NCBI GenBank assembly: GCA_910575445.1
Contig: CAJTFW010000010.1
Location: 62,001-126,000 of the forward strand
DNA length: 64,000 nt
Direction: 5' to 3'
Origin: Lachnospiraceae bacterium
Lineage (GTDB): Bacteria > Bacillota > Clostridia > Lachnospirales > Lachnospiraceae
The notes under the pieces: model-generated
The model's input: the letters and a program-made list of their open reading frames with translations, nothing else
Told to the model about the DNA's origin: nothing
Databases searched by the model: none
Translations under genes and position numbers: made by a program
In this document: piece after piece, positions 1 to 9,401 of the stretch
How the letters are laid out: each line of letters starts with the position of its first letter
Position numbering within the stretch: the first letter of the stretch is position 1

Positions 1-1
1 C

Positions 2-268
2 AAATGGATCGCAATCTGGTTTTGGGGCGATTTGGGAGAAAACACTTATTTTTCTTATAATCCTGCATTTGTGGATACTGCCGGCCAGGTCAGCAAAATG
101 GATTTTTCAGACAAAAGTATATATACAGATCTTAAAAGCGGAGGTCAGTCGCCGATTGCCAAAATTCATGCGCTTACCGATATTGAAACGGGTATCAAGG
201 CAGTTGAATATTTTATTCGGACAGGGGCGTTTTATCCAGGAATTGATTGGCTCCATGAGTACATATAG
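2..268 (+). CDS. C-terminal part of an unknown protein (cut by window edge)
   Basis: The frame is open from base 2, so the gene begins to the left of the window. About 88 residues are visible, starting KWIAIWFWGDLGEN and ending GIDWLHEYI. I do not recognise the family. The aromatic-rich, acidic C-terminus has the look of small cytoplasmic immunity-type or SMI1-like proteins, but nothing here proves it. The stop codon abuts a fragment of a histidine kinase in another reading frame, so this gene was probably brought next to the kinase remnant by a deletion or insertion. Confidence 0.45.
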   Translation, partial: KWIAIWFWGDLGENTYFSYNPAFVDTAGQVSKMDFSDKSIYTDLKSGGQSPIAKIHALTDIETGIKAVEYFIRTGAFYPGIDWLHEYI

Positions 269-430
269 CTGTGCCTGCTATCAAGCGCCGCAAAGTACAC
301 GCCGGAGGGCGGCATCGACATCGGACTGCACCTGGCCCGTGAGACCGTCACCATGCAGGGTGTCTACATCAAGGCCACTTCTTCGCTGGGACAAGGCTCT
401 ATGGTTTCCATATTTCTGCCCCGCAGATAA
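269..430 (+). pseudogene. Histidine kinase C-terminal remnant
   Basis: Frame 269-430 has no good start and encodes about 53 residues that end like the HATPase domain of a sensor kinase: a G2-box-like segment GGIDIGLHLARETV, then TSSLGQGSMVSIFLP, then stop. The dimerisation domain, N box and G1 box are missing, so only the last part of the ATP-binding domain remains. It sits where the kinase of a BceRS-type pair usually lies, directly upstream of a promoter that resembles that of the ABC pair at 2672-5921. Inferred to be the relic of that system's own kinase. Confidence 0.7.
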
Positions 431-446
431 AGTTTCAAAATCCAGC

Positions 447-484
447 CGCTTGTAACATTTCTGTGACAATTGCCTGTTACAATA
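447..484 (+). promoter_or_regulatory. Promoter with phased TGTNAC half-sites
   Basis: TGTAAC at 451 and TGTGAC at 462 are 11 bp apart, the spacing used by OmpR-family regulators. A likely -10 (TTACAAT) lies at about 476-482, ahead of the gene at 523. The same arrangement recurs at 2605-2642. The arms TTGTAACA and TGTGACAA also form an imperfect inverted repeat. Confidence 0.55.
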
Positions 485-522
485 TTAGCCTTGTAAATAA
501 TTTAGATTAGGAGGAACCAATC

Positions 523-1053
523 ATGGGACTGTTTTCCAGAAAACCGAAAGCGCCGGAGTACGATCCGGCAGACTGCGCGGCGAAGAAAAAACGGCTGCGG
601 GAGATTTTTAACGAAACTGTGAAGGATGGCGACAGCTACGAAGTTCTCTACGCCTGTATGTATTCTTCCAAATTTGAGGAAGGATTTGTCTTTGATACTA
701 ATACTACCACGTTCTGTTTCTATGTTATGGGCTACCGGCGAAGTGATTTTTGCATTGTGCTGATCCAGGTGGACAGTGCGCTGGAGAACCACTCGGAGGC
801 GGTGTTCCTCGATATGGACAGTATTGTCAATGTGTCTTATGACCCTAAGATCACCAAAGCCTGTCTGGAGTACAGAAAGGACTACGGCAGTTTTGGGGAA
901 CTGCTGGACATTGGCGGCACCAGCAGCAAAACCATGTATGGCCCCAAGAACATCCATCAGCCGGAAGAAAAGGAACGGTTCCTGGACTTTTTGGAGGCTT
1001 TCCGGGCCAGATTGGAGCAGAAGGGGTATAAGCTGGATAAATGGAAACGGTAA
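523..1053 (+). CDS. Unknown cytoplasmic protein, 176 aa
   Basis: The start is set by an AGGAGG box eight bases before ATG 523. The protein has a basic N-terminus (MGLFSRKPK), then an alpha/beta pattern with a central strand-rich part (residues 45-90) and an acidic helix before a basic end. There are no membrane segments or signal peptide. I do not recognise the family. It is the first gene after the phased promoter at 447-484, followed closely by a kinase-like gene and a CPBP protease gene. That suggests the three are co-transcribed and answer the same cell-envelope signal as the ABC transporter downstream. Function unknown. Confidence 0.7.
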   Translation: MGLFSRKPKAPEYDPADCAAKKKRLREIFNETVKDGDSYEVLYACMYSSKFEEGFVFDTNTTTFCFYVMGYRRSDFCIVLIQVDSALENHSEAVFLDMDSIVNVSYDPKITKACLEYRKDYGSFGELLDIGGTSSKTMYGPKNIHQPEEKERFLDFLEAFRARLEQKGYKLDKWKR

Positions 1054-1075
1054 ACTGGAATTTGGAGGTATAGAA

Positions 1076-1630
1076 ATGGTTGACGTAAATATGCCTAACA
1101 CATTACTCGTAAATGGAAAAGAATATAAGATTATTGGGCTTTTGGGAAAAGGTAAAGGCGGTTATTCTTATTTAGCAAGCGATGGAGAGCAACAGTATGT
1201 TTTAAAGCAGATACATCACGAGCCATGCAGTTATTATCAGTTTGGCAATAAGATTCAGGCAGAGATAAATGATTATAATAGACTGAAAAAAATTGGTATC
1301 AGAATCCCCGAAATGATAGATGTTGATATAGTGAATGAAAGGATTTTGAAAGAATATATCGAGGGCAGAACCATATATGAACTTGTAAAATCTGATTGTA
1401 TGAAAAACGAATACATAGAACAGATAAAAGATATGTGCAGTCTGCTCTATCCCGCAAACACCAACATTGATTATTTTCCCACAAATTTTGTGGTGCAGAA
1501 CAGATTGATATATTATATTGATTTTGAATGTAACGATTATATGGAAGAATGGAATTTTGAAAATTGGGGGATTTTGTACTGGTCAAAAACAGAAGAATTT
1601 CTGAAATATTTGGCTGAACATTCGCAATGA
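1076..1630 (+). CDS. Small protein-kinase-like / APH-fold protein
   Basis: ATG 1076 is chosen because TTGGAGG lies nine bases upstream; the frame is open further up but overlaps the previous gene without a ribosome site. The 184-residue protein has a glycine-rich loop (LLGKGKGGYSYLA, about residues 19-31), a VLKQIH strand with the expected lysine (about 42), a KEYIEG hinge-like segment, a catalytic-loop-like NIDYFPTNFVV, and YYIDFE in place of DFG. These match the minimal lobes of bacterial kinase-like proteins. The usual HxD of the catalytic loop is replaced by NID, so activity is uncertain. It is more AT-rich than its neighbours. It could phosphorylate a protein or small molecule. Confidence 0.6.
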   Translation: MVDVNMPNTLLVNGKEYKIIGLLGKGKGGYSYLASDGEQQYVLKQIHHEPCSYYQFGNKIQAEINDYNRLKKIGIRIPEMIDVDIVNERILKEYIEGRTIYELVKSDCMKNEYIEQIKDMCSLLYPANTNIDYFPTNFVVQNRLIYYIDFECNDYMEEWNFENWGILYWSKTEEFLKYLAEHSQ

Positions 1631-1693
1631 TAAATTCCAGTTTGTTGAGTGATCAATCTACATGTTCAAAATTCAAACCAAGGGGGCTATTTG

Positions 1694-2539
1694 ATGGAAA
1701 CGCAATTTCCTTCCTTTTCGACATCTAAAACGCTTGTAAACATCGCTGCCTATTTTCTGTTGTTTTTGGCTGGAGATTTGGCGAACAGTATCATTTTTGA
1801 CCGGCTTTTTTCACTTGTCAAATTCCAGAATGCAAGTTTCTATGTCATATTGAGAATGTTGGGCTGTACTTTTGTTACCGCGTTTCTCTTTTGGCTTTAC
1901 ACAAACAAAGCTCTGCATTTGAAGATGAGTGATTTCAAAATCACATGGAACATCCAAGGCTGGGGCATTCTTTTATCCACTCTCTTGCCTGCCTTTGTTG
2001 TCATTGTTTTTCTGGCCATTGGTAAAGCAGAAACACATATGCCTGCGCCCAGTGAAAGCGTCTTTATCGTAATCGCTTCTATGATTACCGCTTTAAAAGC
2101 CGGTGTGCTGGAGGAAATGTTGTTTCGCGGTTTCATCATGACGCTGCTTGAGCGAAGATGGAATCAATACGCTGCTATACTGGCGCCATCGCTCCTTTTT
2201 GGTTTGGCGCATATTCCGTCTATGGAATACTTTACGATTGCAGGTGTTTTGCTTTTAGTGATAAGCGGTACGCTGGTCGGTGTTATGTTTTCGCTTGCTG
2301 CTTATAAAGGAAATTCCATCAGCAATGGGGCGCTTATGCACGCTGTATGGAATTTTGTTATGGTCACAGACATACTACACATCACCACCGCAGAGGGAGC
2401 GTATGGCAATCCGATCTGTTCCGTTATCATTCCTTCGGACAATATATGGCTGACGGGAGGCGGATTTGGTGTGGAGGCTTCTTTGATTGCTGTGACCGGA
2501 TATGCCCTTGTCTGCGCTTTTCTTACATTTAAGAAATAA
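1694..2539 (+). CDS. CPBP-family intramembrane metalloprotease
   Basis: The start is at ATG 1694 with AGGGGG about eight bases before it. The 281-residue protein has six to eight hydrophobic segments and the three CPBP (CAAX protease and bacteriocin-processing / Abi) motifs: EEMLFRGF (EE at residues 140-141, R145), FGLAHIPSME, and HAVWNF near residue 215-222. These residues bind zinc and cleave within the membrane. Members of this family process prenylated proteins or confer self-immunity to bacteriocins. Its place beside peptide-detoxifying transporters fits a role in peptide resistance, which is inference. Confidence 0.85.
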   Translation: METQFPSFSTSKTLVNIAAYFLLFLAGDLANSIIFDRLFSLVKFQNASFYVILRMLGCTFVTAFLFWLYTNKALHLKMSDFKITWNIQGWGILLSTLLPAFVVIVFLAIGKAETHMPAPSESVFIVIASMITALKAGVLEEMLFRGFIMTLLERRWNQYAAILAPSLLFGLAHIPSMEYFTIAGVLLLVISGTLVGVMFSLAAYKGNSISNGALMHAVWNFVMVTDILHITTAEGAYGNPICSVIIPSDNIWLTGGGFGVEASLIAVTGYALVCAFLTFKK

Positions 2540-2604
2540 CCCTCAATCAAACGGCTGCCTTGAACTATTACAGTATTGTAACATTTCAAGGCGAAAAACC
2601 CAGC

Positions 2605-2642
2605 CATCTGTGACATTTCTGTGAGGATTGGCTGTTAGGATA
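2605..2642 (+). promoter_or_regulatory. Second copy of the phased TGTNAC promoter
   Basis: TGTGAC at 2609 and TGTGAG at 2620 are 11 bp apart, with a -10-like TAGGAT at 2636-2641. Much of this segment matches 447-484 (shared CAGCC, ACATTTCTGTGA and CTGTTA blocks). It drives the ABC pair at 2672-5921. The two copies suggest one regulator controls both units. Confidence 0.55.
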
Positions 2643-2671
2643 ACGGCATCACAGAAAGGATGGTGTTTATC

Positions 2672-3337
2672 ATGAGCATTTTGCAAACAACCGATCTAAA
2701 AAAACACTACGGCACAGAGCCGAATGTTACAAAGGCGCTGGACGGCGTGACTCTCTCCATTGAACAGGGGGAGTTTGCCGCCATCGTGGGGACCTCCGGC
2801 AGCGGCAAGTCCACACTGCTGAACATGATGGGCGGGCTGGATGTGCCTACTTCCGGCAGCGTCAAGGTGAAAGACAAAGAGCTGGCCGGCCTGAAGGATG
2901 AACAGCTCACCATTTTCCGCCGCCGCAACATTGGCTTTATCTTCCAGAATTACAACCTTGTCCCCGTTCTGAACGTCTATGAAAACATCGTCCTGCCCGT
3001 GGAGCTGGACGGCGATACGGTCGATCAGAAGTTCATGGACGAGGTGGTGCGCCTGCTGGCTCTGGAGAATAAACTGAACAGTATGCCGAATAATCTTTCC
3101 GGCGGGCAGCAGCAGCGTGTGGCCATCGCCCGCGCCCTGGTCTCCAAGCCTGCCATCGTCCTGGCGGACGAGCCAACCGGCAATCTGGACAGCCGGACCA
3201 GCGCCGATGTGATGGGGCTTCTGAAAGTCACCAGCAGCAAGTTCCGCCAGACATTGGTGATGATTACCCACAACAACGAGATCGCCCAGCTTGCCGACCG
3301 CATTATCCGCATCGAGGACGGCAGGATTTCCCAGTAA
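2672..3337 (+). CDS. ABC transporter ATPase, BceA/MacB type
   Basis: The start at ATG 2672 (MSILQ) has a GAAAGGA box upstream; the alternative start four codons earlier lies on top of it. The 221-residue protein has Walker [10 protein letters not shown] (40-48), Q-loop [10 protein letters not shown], signature [14 protein letters not shown], Walker B VLADEPTG with catalytic E, and the H-loop MITHNN. It powers the FtsX-type permease encoded 13 bases downstream. In Firmicutes such pairs remove cell-wall-active peptides such as bacitracin or lantibiotics and act as sensors for the paired kinase. The substrate cannot be read from sequence. Confidence 0.93.
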   Translation: MSILQTTDLKKHYGTEPNVTKALDGVTLSIEQGEFAAIVGTSGSGKSTLLNMMGGLDVPTSGSVKVKDKELAGLKDEQLTIFRRRNIGFIFQNYNLVPVLNVYENIVLPVELDGDTVDQKFMDEVVRLLALENKLNSMPNNLSGGQQQRVAIARALVSKPAIVLADEPTGNLDSRTSADVMGLLKVTSSKFRQTLVMITHNNEIAQLADRIIRIEDGRISQ

Positions 3338-3350
3338 GGAGGGCGCAGAC

Positions 3351-5921
3351 ATGAACGATATTTTATTCGGAAACAACAACGGCGCAGTCATGAAAAGACT
3401 GTCCGGCCGCTACTACAAGGCCAGCAAAAGCCGGAACATCATTGCGGTTATCGCAATCATTCTGACGACGATCCTGTTTACCACGATTTTCACCCTGGGT
3501 TCCGGCCTGCTGGACACGGTTCACGACCAGAACATCCGCAAGGCAGGCGGCGATGGTCAGGCGGCTCTGACCTATATCAGCGACGAGGTTTACAACAATG
3601 TGGCGGGCAGTCCCCTGATCGAACGCATCGCTTATGCAAAGGCAGTTTCCTACCGGCTGAAAAATCCGGGCCTGGAACGCTGGCGGTCTGACCTGTGGTA
3701 TATGGATGATACCGCCCTGGAGTTTGCCCGCTATACCCCCACAACAGGCCGTCGGCCGGTCGCGGAAAATGAGATTATCGCAGACACAAAAACGCTGGAG
3801 GCTCTGGGCGTTCCGGCACAGGTTGGGGAAACGGTTTCGCTGACCTATGAGGTCAAGGGCATTGTGTATACCACAGATTTTACTCTCTGTGGCTTTTGGG
3901 AAACCGACAGTTTGAGCAACATCGGGCGGCTGATCATATCAAAAGCCTTTCTTGACGCTCATTCAGACATTCTGACCTATACCTACCCCGTGGACAACGA
4001 CTATTCCGGTGTTGTGACCGCCTACATCATGTTTCAGGGCAGAGGCGATGTGGAAAGCCGTCTGCATCAGCTTCTTTCCGAAGCTGGCTATACCTGCGAC
4101 ACTATGGGCGGCAGTCCGGGGGACAGCAGTTATATCATTGCGGGCATCAGTCCCGCTTACCAGAGCGGCGCATTATCAGAAAACCCTGCCATGCTGATTT
4201 CCGGCATCGTGGGCGTTCTGCTGATTATCATAACGGGCTATCTGATTATCTACAACATTTTTCAGATTTCCGTCATTCAGGATATTCAATCCTATGGGCA
4301 GCTCAAGACCCTGGGTACAACACAACGCCAGATCCAGCGGCTGATTAACCGGCAGGCCATCAGGCTCTGTGCTGTCAGCATCCCCATTGGACTACTGATT
4401 GGCTTTGTGATTGGGCGTGCCCTGGTGCCGTTCCTGATGAATGGCACAACCTATACTGCCGACGCCGGGATTAGTGTGACGGTCAATCCGCTGATCTTCA
4501 TTGGCTCCGCCGCCTTTGCCCTGCTGACCGTTTTTATCAGCGTCCGCAAGCCGGCCAAAATCGCCGGAACGGTTTCGGCCATTGAGGCCATCCGCTACAC
4601 GGAAAACGACGCGGCAGCATTCGGAAGCCGCAAGGTCACGGACAAGAAGTCCACCCACGGCGCGAAGCTCCACTTCATGGCTCTGGCTAACCTGGGCCGC
4701 AACCGCAAACGAACCGTGCTGGTCATCGTGTCCATGACATTAAGCATTGTTCTGTTCAATACGGTATTTACCCTGTCCGGTGGATTTGATATTGACAAGT
4801 ATATCGAGAAATTTTTGAATGTTGACTTTGTGATTTCCACTGCGGACTATTTCCAGTACCAGTTTGAAAAGAGCGAAGGCGATCTGACGGAGAGCTTTAT
4901 CCAGGCCGTCCGGCAGAATGAAAACTTTGACGACGGCGGCAGGCTCTATACCTCCCGCCTTTTGGAAGAAAACTTTTCTACCGACCACGCCGCATTTACA
5001 AACTACAATAAAGACGAGAACGGAAATCCTTTTGTGGACATATACGGCGCAGATGATTTTGTTCTGAACACGATGGAGGCGGTAGAGGGAACCATCGACC
5101 TGGAACAGCTGAAAACAGGCAAGTATATCCTGTTGAGCGTGGAATGTACAGATGATGGAACGGTGATCGACAATCCGAATATCCATGTTGGAGATACCAT
5201 CCAGCTGAACCATATCCGAAAGGACGGCCTCTCCGATACCATTGGGGAGAGCTATGAATTTACCATTATGGCAAAGGTCCGAAAAAACGAAAACACCACT
5301 ACTACCCGCAATACCGGCGCTTCAAGACTCTATCTCCCTACGGAAATTTATCTGCCCCTCTGCGACCAGCCGCACCTGGTCAACTTCCCCTTCAACGTGA
5401 AGCCGGGGACAGAACCAGCTATGGAGGAGTTTTTGAAAAGCTATATCGACAGCGTGGAACCCAGTATGGACTTTGAGTCCAAATCGACCTATGTCAGCTC
5501 CTTTGAGGGCCTGACCTCCCTGATTATCACCATCGGCGGGGCGTTGAGCATCATCATCGGGATCATTGGGATTACAAACTTTGTCAACTCCGTTCTGACC
5601 AGTGTCATCACCCGCAAAAAGGAATTTGCCATGCTGCAAAGCATTGGCATGACCGGAAAGCAGTTAAAGCGTATGCTCTCCTTTGAGGGGCTGTACTATG
5701 CGGCGGGAACAATCATCACATCCGCCGTCCTGGGGGCTTTGTTCTCGGTGGTAATCGTAAGGGGCATTTCCAGTGGGATTTGGTTTTTCACCTACCAATT
5801 TGTCATGTGGCCCATGCTGGCGGTCTATCCGTTCCTGCTCCTTTTAACGGCTGCAATACCGGCGCTTATGTACCGGCAGATTGCAAAGGTCAGTATCATC
5901 GAGCGGCTGCATCAAAACTGA
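3351..5921 (+). CDS. FtsX-type permease, BceB-like
   Basis: ATG 3351 follows AAGGAGGG. The 856-residue protein has a first membrane segment near residues 30-50, a large extracytoplasmic domain, three segments around 280-420 forming one FtsX domain, a further segment near 460 followed by a second extracytoplasmic domain, and a final FtsX triplet (about 720-850). MIGMTGKQL-like coupling helices ([17 protein letters not shown]) contact the ATPase. Two FtsX units with two large outer domains give a size close to that of macrolide/peptide exporters with ten membrane segments. Partner of the ATPase just upstream. Confidence 0.9.
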   Translation: MNDILFGNNNGAVMKRLSGRYYKASKSRNIIAVIAIILTTILFTTIFTLGSGLLDTVHDQNIRKAGGDGQAALTYISDEVYNNVAGSPLIERIAYAKAVSYRLKNPGLERWRSDLWYMDDTALEFARYTPTTGRRPVAENEIIADTKTLEALGVPAQVGETVSLTYEVKGIVYTTDFTLCGFWETDSLSNIGRLIISKAFLDAHSDILTYTYPVDNDYSGVVTAYIMFQGRGDVESRLHQLLSEAGYTCDTMGGSPGDSSYIIAGISPAYQSGALSENPAMLISGIVGVLLIIITGYLIIYNIFQISVIQDIQSYGQLKTLGTTQRQIQRLINRQAIRLCAVSIPIGLLIGFVIGRALVPFLMNGTTYTADAGISVTVNPLIFIGSAAFALLTVFISVRKPAKIAGTVSAIEAIRYTENDAAAFGSRKVTDKKSTHGAKLHFMALANLGRNRKRTVLVIVSMTLSIVLFNTVFTLSGGFDIDKYIEKFLNVDFVISTADYFQYQFEKSEGDLTESFIQAVRQNENFDDGGRLYTSRLLEENFSTDHAAFTNYNKDENGNPFVDIYGADDFVLNTMEAVEGTIDLEQLKTGKYILLSVECTDDGTVIDNPNIHVGDTIQLNHIRKDGLSDTIGESYEFTIMAKVRKNENTTTTRNTGASRLYLPTEIYLPLCDQPHLVNFPFNVKPGTEPAMEEFLKSYIDSVEPSMDFESKSTYVSSFEGLTSLIITIGGALSIIIGIIGITNFVNSVLTSVITRKKEFAMLQSIGMTGKQLKRMLSFEGLYYAAGTIITSAVLGALFSVVIVRGISSGIWFFTYQFVMWPMLAVYPFLLLLTAAIPALMYRQIAKVSIIERLHQN

Positions 5922-5931
5922 ATGCTCGTCT

Positions 5932-5962
5932 GGAAGCCGGAGGCAGGTTGCCTCCGGTTTCC
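5932..5962 (+). terminator. Strong hairpin after the first ABC pair
   Basis: GGAAGCCGGAGGCA pairs with TGCCTCCGGTTTCC (two-base loop, one mismatch). No T-run follows directly, so it may mark an mRNA end by stability rather than as a classical intrinsic terminator. Confidence 0.5.
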
Positions 5963-6016
5963 GAATGTCAGTCTATTTACTTTTTAAGATAGAATAAAAC
6001 GAACGGAGGAGTTTTT

Positions 6017-6889
6017 ATGAAACAGTTTTTATGTGGAATCCTGGCGTTGGCCTGTCTTGCAGGTCTGACCGCCTGTGGCGGAAAAGAAGAAACGCCCGCA
6101 TCGGCTGCCAACGAGGGGACGGCACAGGAGCAGAGCCATATCTATACGACCCAGGTACAGTACACCGGCGAGGACGACCCTGTGCAATATCTGGAGATCG
6201 CGGCCCGCAGCGCCCATCTTCTTGCCGAACTGGAGGACAAAGCGGGGGCCTTCGTTGCGGACTTCTACAACTATCAGGCTATGGATGATGCGAGTACGCC
6301 GCTCTATACCATGAATGGGATGCAGTTTGCGGAGGAAATCGACCCTAACGGACGCTGTATTCGCGTGAGCAGGAACTACTTTGTGCATAACCCAATCGAA
6401 ACCGCAGACGGCAGTGATTTGACGGGACAGTTTGTTTATGACGATCTGACGCTGAATCTCCTGGTGCCGGAAAAATATCGGGATATGGAAGATGATATTG
6501 TCGAAGCACATCGGGATCGCTTTTACTTTGAAAAGGTCGAAGCGGAAAACGCCTACAATCAGGAGGCCGGAATCAGTGAAAGAATGAATATTGCAAAAGA
6601 GGACCTAAAAATTAACATTATTTATGTAAAAGACGGTCAGAATTATTTTTCCTTCCGTTCAGACTGCGCCCAGCAGACTGGCTGTAAGGTGGAGGACCCC
6701 GTTGTGCAGATTTACACCGGCAATATCCATTGCAATTATGCCCACAGCTTTATGAGTCAGTGGGTCTATATTCCCTCGGAGGCGGAGAGTGCAAAGGAGG
6801 CTTATCGAGAAATCTCGGACATGATTCGCTCCTGCGGGGCGGAGGAAAGCGTACAGAAACTAAAGGCAGTTGTTATGGCAAATTCATAG
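6017..6889 (+). CDS. Putative lipoprotein
   Basis: ATG 6017 has GGAGG ten bases upstream. The N-terminus is a lipoprotein signal: MKQF, hydrophobic stretch, then lipobox LTAC with Cys20, followed by a Gly/Glu/Ala-rich linker. The mature part (about 270 residues) is acidic and alpha/beta, with no further membrane segment, so it should be tethered to the outer face of the membrane. I do not recognise the domain. It ends 18 bases before the response regulator gene and probably shares its transcript, so it may assist peptide sensing or act as a decoy. That role is inferred from position only. Confidence 0.75.
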   Translation: MKQFLCGILALACLAGLTACGGKEETPASAANEGTAQEQSHIYTTQVQYTGEDDPVQYLEIAARSAHLLAELEDKAGAFVADFYNYQAMDDASTPLYTMNGMQFAEEIDPNGRCIRVSRNYFVHNPIETADGSDLTGQFVYDDLTLNLLVPEKYRDMEDDIVEAHRDRFYFEKVEAENAYNQEAGISERMNIAKEDLKINIIYVKDGQNYFSFRSDCAQQTGCKVEDPVVQIYTGNIHCNYAHSFMSQWVYIPSEAESAKEAYREISDMIRSCGAEESVQKLKAVVMANS

Positions 6890-6907
6890 GGGAAAGAGAC
6901 ACAGCAA

Positions 6908-7603
6908 ATGAAACGATTATTTTTATTGGAAGATGATTTAAGTTTAATCAGCGGTCTGTCTTTTGCCGTAAAAAAAGAGGGATATGAAATAGACGTTGCC
7001 CGTACCACACTGGAAGCTGATACGTTATGGGTAAATGATAAATATGATTTAGTCATTCTGGATGTATCGCTTCCCGATGGTTCCGGCTTTGATTTTTGCA
7101 GAAAGATACGCCTGACTTCAAAAGTGCCTGTCATATTTCTTACTGCTGCTGATGAAGAAACAGATATTATTATGGGGCTTGATATTGGGGGCGATGATTA
7201 TATTACAAAGCCTTTCAAGCTGGCAATATTTATGTCAAGGATTAACGCATTGCTCCGCAGGAGCGAGAATTTCAATACCGCTGTTACAGAACTGAACTCC
7301 AACGATATAAGCATAAGACTTCTAAAAGGAGAGGTTTATAAACGGGGGAAACTGCTTGATTTGACGGCGAGTGAATATAAATTGTTATGCCTGTTCATGG
7401 AAAACCCCGACCAGATACTTTCCCCGGAACAGATTTTAGGAAAACTATGGGATTGCAGCGAAAATTATATAGACAATAATTCTCTTACTGTTTATATCCG
7501 CAGGCTTCGTACAAAAATTGAGGACAATCCGGGAGAACCCAAAAGGATTGTTACTGTTCGCGGTATGGGCTACAAATGGAATACGGAGGAACCGGGGATA
7601 TGA
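6908..7603 (+). CDS. OmpR/PhoB-family response regulator
   Basis: The 231-residue protein has a receiver domain with acidic pocket EDD (residues 8-10), phospho-acceptor D52 in VILDVSLPDGSG, and the TKPF lysine, followed by a winged-helix trans_reg_C domain ending RTKIEDNPGEPKRIVTVRGMGYKW. It is the usual partner of the short-loop kinase whose ATG overlaps its stop (ATGATGA). The phased TTGTAGG repeats at 8641-8685 are likely binding sites. It may also control the two promoters at 447 and 2605, whose own kinase is a remnant. Confidence 0.93.
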   Translation: MKRLFLLEDDLSLISGLSFAVKKEGYEIDVARTTLEADTLWVNDKYDLVILDVSLPDGSGFDFCRKIRLTSKVPVIFLTAADEETDIIMGLDIGGDDYITKPFKLAIFMSRINALLRRSENFNTAVTELNSNDISIRLLKGEVYKRGKLLDLTASEYKLLCLFMENPDQILSPEQILGKLWDCSENYIDNNSLTVYIRRLRTKIEDNPGEPKRIVTVRGMGYKWNTEEPGI

Positions 7604-8646
7604 TGAAAATATTTGCAAACAGAAAAATCAAAATCCTTTTTGCCAGTATGGTTTTCTCTATCGTGTTTTTTACGTTACTTTCAGTATTATTAGCGGCTTT
7701 TGCGGGTAGAAATGCGGCATATTACGTCATAATCTGCGGCGTATGTATGGGATCTGTCATATTGCTGCTTTGTTACGGGTATTTTAGGGAACAGCATAAA
7801 ATCATGGAAAATGCCATATCGCAGATTACAGAATATATTTCCGGCAACAAAGACATTACCATTGAGTGTAACGACGAGGGCGAGCTATACAGGCTGTTCC
7901 ATGAAGTTAATTCTTTGGTTGCAATCCTGAACGCTCATGCCGAGAATGAAAAAAGTTCAAAAAAATTTTTACGAGGTACCATATCGGATATTTCACATCA
8001 GCTAAAGACACCGCTTGCCGCCCTCAATATTTACAATGGCATTATACAGGGCGAAGCAAAAGAACAGGAACTTCCGACAATACAGGAATTTAGCCAGCTT
8101 TCCGAGCAGGAGCTTGACCGTATCGAAACCCTGGTACAGAGCCTTTTGAAAATTACGAAGCTGGACGCGGGTACGATTGTGTTAGAAAAGTCATTAGAAA
8201 ATGTGTCCGAGCTTGCAGAGAATGTAAAAAAGCATTTCCTGTTTCGTGCCGAACAGGAGGGAAAAGAAATCTGCTTATCAGGCAATGAAGAAATCTCACT
8301 TTTATGTGACCGCAACTGGATAATCGAAGCAATCAGCAACCTTGTAAAGAACGCCCTTGACCACACTGAAAATGGCGGTATGATCCGTATTGAGTGGCGG
8401 GCGTTCACTTCTATTGTTCAGATTACCGTAAAGGATAACGGCAGCGGCATACACCCGGAGGACTTGCACCATATTTTCAAGCGGTTTTACCGCAGCCGTT
8501 TTTCTAAAGACACGCAGGGTATCGGGCTTGGACTGTCATTAGCAAATGCGATTGTGGAAGCCCATAATGGAACGATTGAAGCAGACAGTACATTAGGCAG
8601 CGGAACCTCTTTCACAATGAATTTCCTGATTCCTACAAAATTGTAG
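7600..8646 (+). CDS. Intramembrane-sensing histidine kinase (BceS/GraS-like)
   Basis: ATG 7600 overlaps the regulator's stop and has CGGAGGA upstream. The 348-residue protein has two membrane helices near residues 10-60 separated by only a few residues (AGRNAAYY), so there is no real sensor domain; such kinases read the state of a partner ABC transporter. The H box is SDISHQLKTP with H133; the N box NLVKNALDHT, G1 DNGSGI and G2 GIGLGLSLA are intact. The transporter partner is expected to be the pair at 8718-11725. Confidence 0.92.
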   Translation: MMKIFANRKIKILFASMVFSIVFFTLLSVLLAAFAGRNAAYYVIICGVCMGSVILLLCYGYFREQHKIMENAISQITEYISGNKDITIECNDEGELYRLFHEVNSLVAILNAHAENEKSSKKFLRGTISDISHQLKTPLAALNIYNGIIQGEAKEQELPTIQEFSQLSEQELDRIETLVQSLLKITKLDAGTIVLEKSLENVSELAENVKKHFLFRAEQEGKEICLSGNEEISLLCDRNWIIEAISNLVKNALDHTENGGMIRIEWRAFTSIVQITVKDNGSGIHPEDLHHIFKRFYRSRFSKDTQGIGLGLSLANAIVEAHNGTIEADSTLGSGTSFTMNFLIPTKL

Positions 8647-8685
8647 GCTGATTGTAATATTGGTGTAGGATTTTTCTGTTATAGT
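8641..8685 (+). promoter_or_regulatory. Promoter with three 11-bp phased repeats
   Basis: TTGTAGG (8641), TTGTAAT (8652) and GTGTAGG (8663) start exactly 11 bp apart, then TATAGT at 8680-8685 serves as -10. The first repeat overlaps the kinase stop codon. The geometry fits tandem OmpR-type dimers activating the ABC pair from 8718. Confidence 0.6.
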
Positions 8686-8717
8686 GGGGCTATCAAAACA
8701 GAAAGAGGTGTTTACAC

Positions 8718-9401
8718 ATGAACTTATTGGAAGTCAACAATATCTGTAAAACATATGGAAGCGGCGAAACTGCCGTACACGCTTTGAAAAAAGTGAGCTT
8801 TTCCGTTCCAAAAGGCGAGTATGTGGCTATCGTTGGAGAATCCGGCTCCGGAAAAAGTACGCTGCTCAATATGATAGGCGCACTTGATACGCCTACATCT
8901 GGAAAGGTAACGATTGGCGGCAAGGATATTTTTTCCATGAACGACCGCAAACTTACCGTTTTCCGCCGGAGGAATATCGGATTTATTTTTCAGGCGTTCA
9001 ATCTTGTGCCGGAGCTTACCGTTGAGCAAAATATTATTTTCCCGGTGCTGCTTGACTATCAGAAGCCGGACAAAAAATATCTGGAAGAACTGCTTACTGT
9101 TCTTAATCTGAAAGAACGCCGTAACCATTTGCCGAGCCAGTTATCTGGCGGACAGCAGCAGCGTGTGGCAATCGGACGCGCCCTTATCACGCGCCCGTCG
9201 TTAATCCTTGCCGACGAGCCAACAGGAAACCTTGACACGCAGAACAGCAGCGAAGTCATTGCCCTGTTAAAAGAAGCGTCAAGGAAGTATGAGCAAACCA
9301 TTATTATGATTACTCATAATAGGAACATTGCACAGAGCGCAGACCGAATTTTACAGGTATCAGACGGTGTGCTGACCGATTTAGGGAGGTGCCGCGAATG
9401 A
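8718..9401 (+). CDS. ABC transporter ATPase, BceA type (second system)
   Basis: The 227-residue protein begins at ATG 8718 after AGAAAGAGG. Walker A is GESGSGKST, the Q-loop [10 protein letters not shown], the signature [15 protein letters not shown], Walker B ILADEPTG, and the H-loop MITHNR. It is clearly related to the ATPase at 2672 but differs at many positions and is more AT-rich, so it is a parallel system and not a recent duplicate. The last codons overlap the permease start (AATGA). Confidence 0.93.
   Translation: MNLLEVNNICKTYGSGETAVHALKKVSFSVPKGEYVAIVGESGSGKSTLLNMIGALDTPTSGKVTIGGKDIFSMNDRKLTVFRRRNIGFIFQAFNLVPELTVEQNIIFPVLLDYQKPDKKYLEELLTVLNLKERRNHLPSQLSGGQQQRVAIGRALITRPSLILADEPTGNLDTQNSSEVIALLKEASRKYEQTIIMITHNRNIAQSADRILQVSDGVLTDLGRCRE

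Noticed and set aside
502-1101. Long minus-strand frame opposite 523-1053
   Set aside because: It has no ribosome site, overlaps a well-supported plus-strand gene and gives a shadow-like composition.
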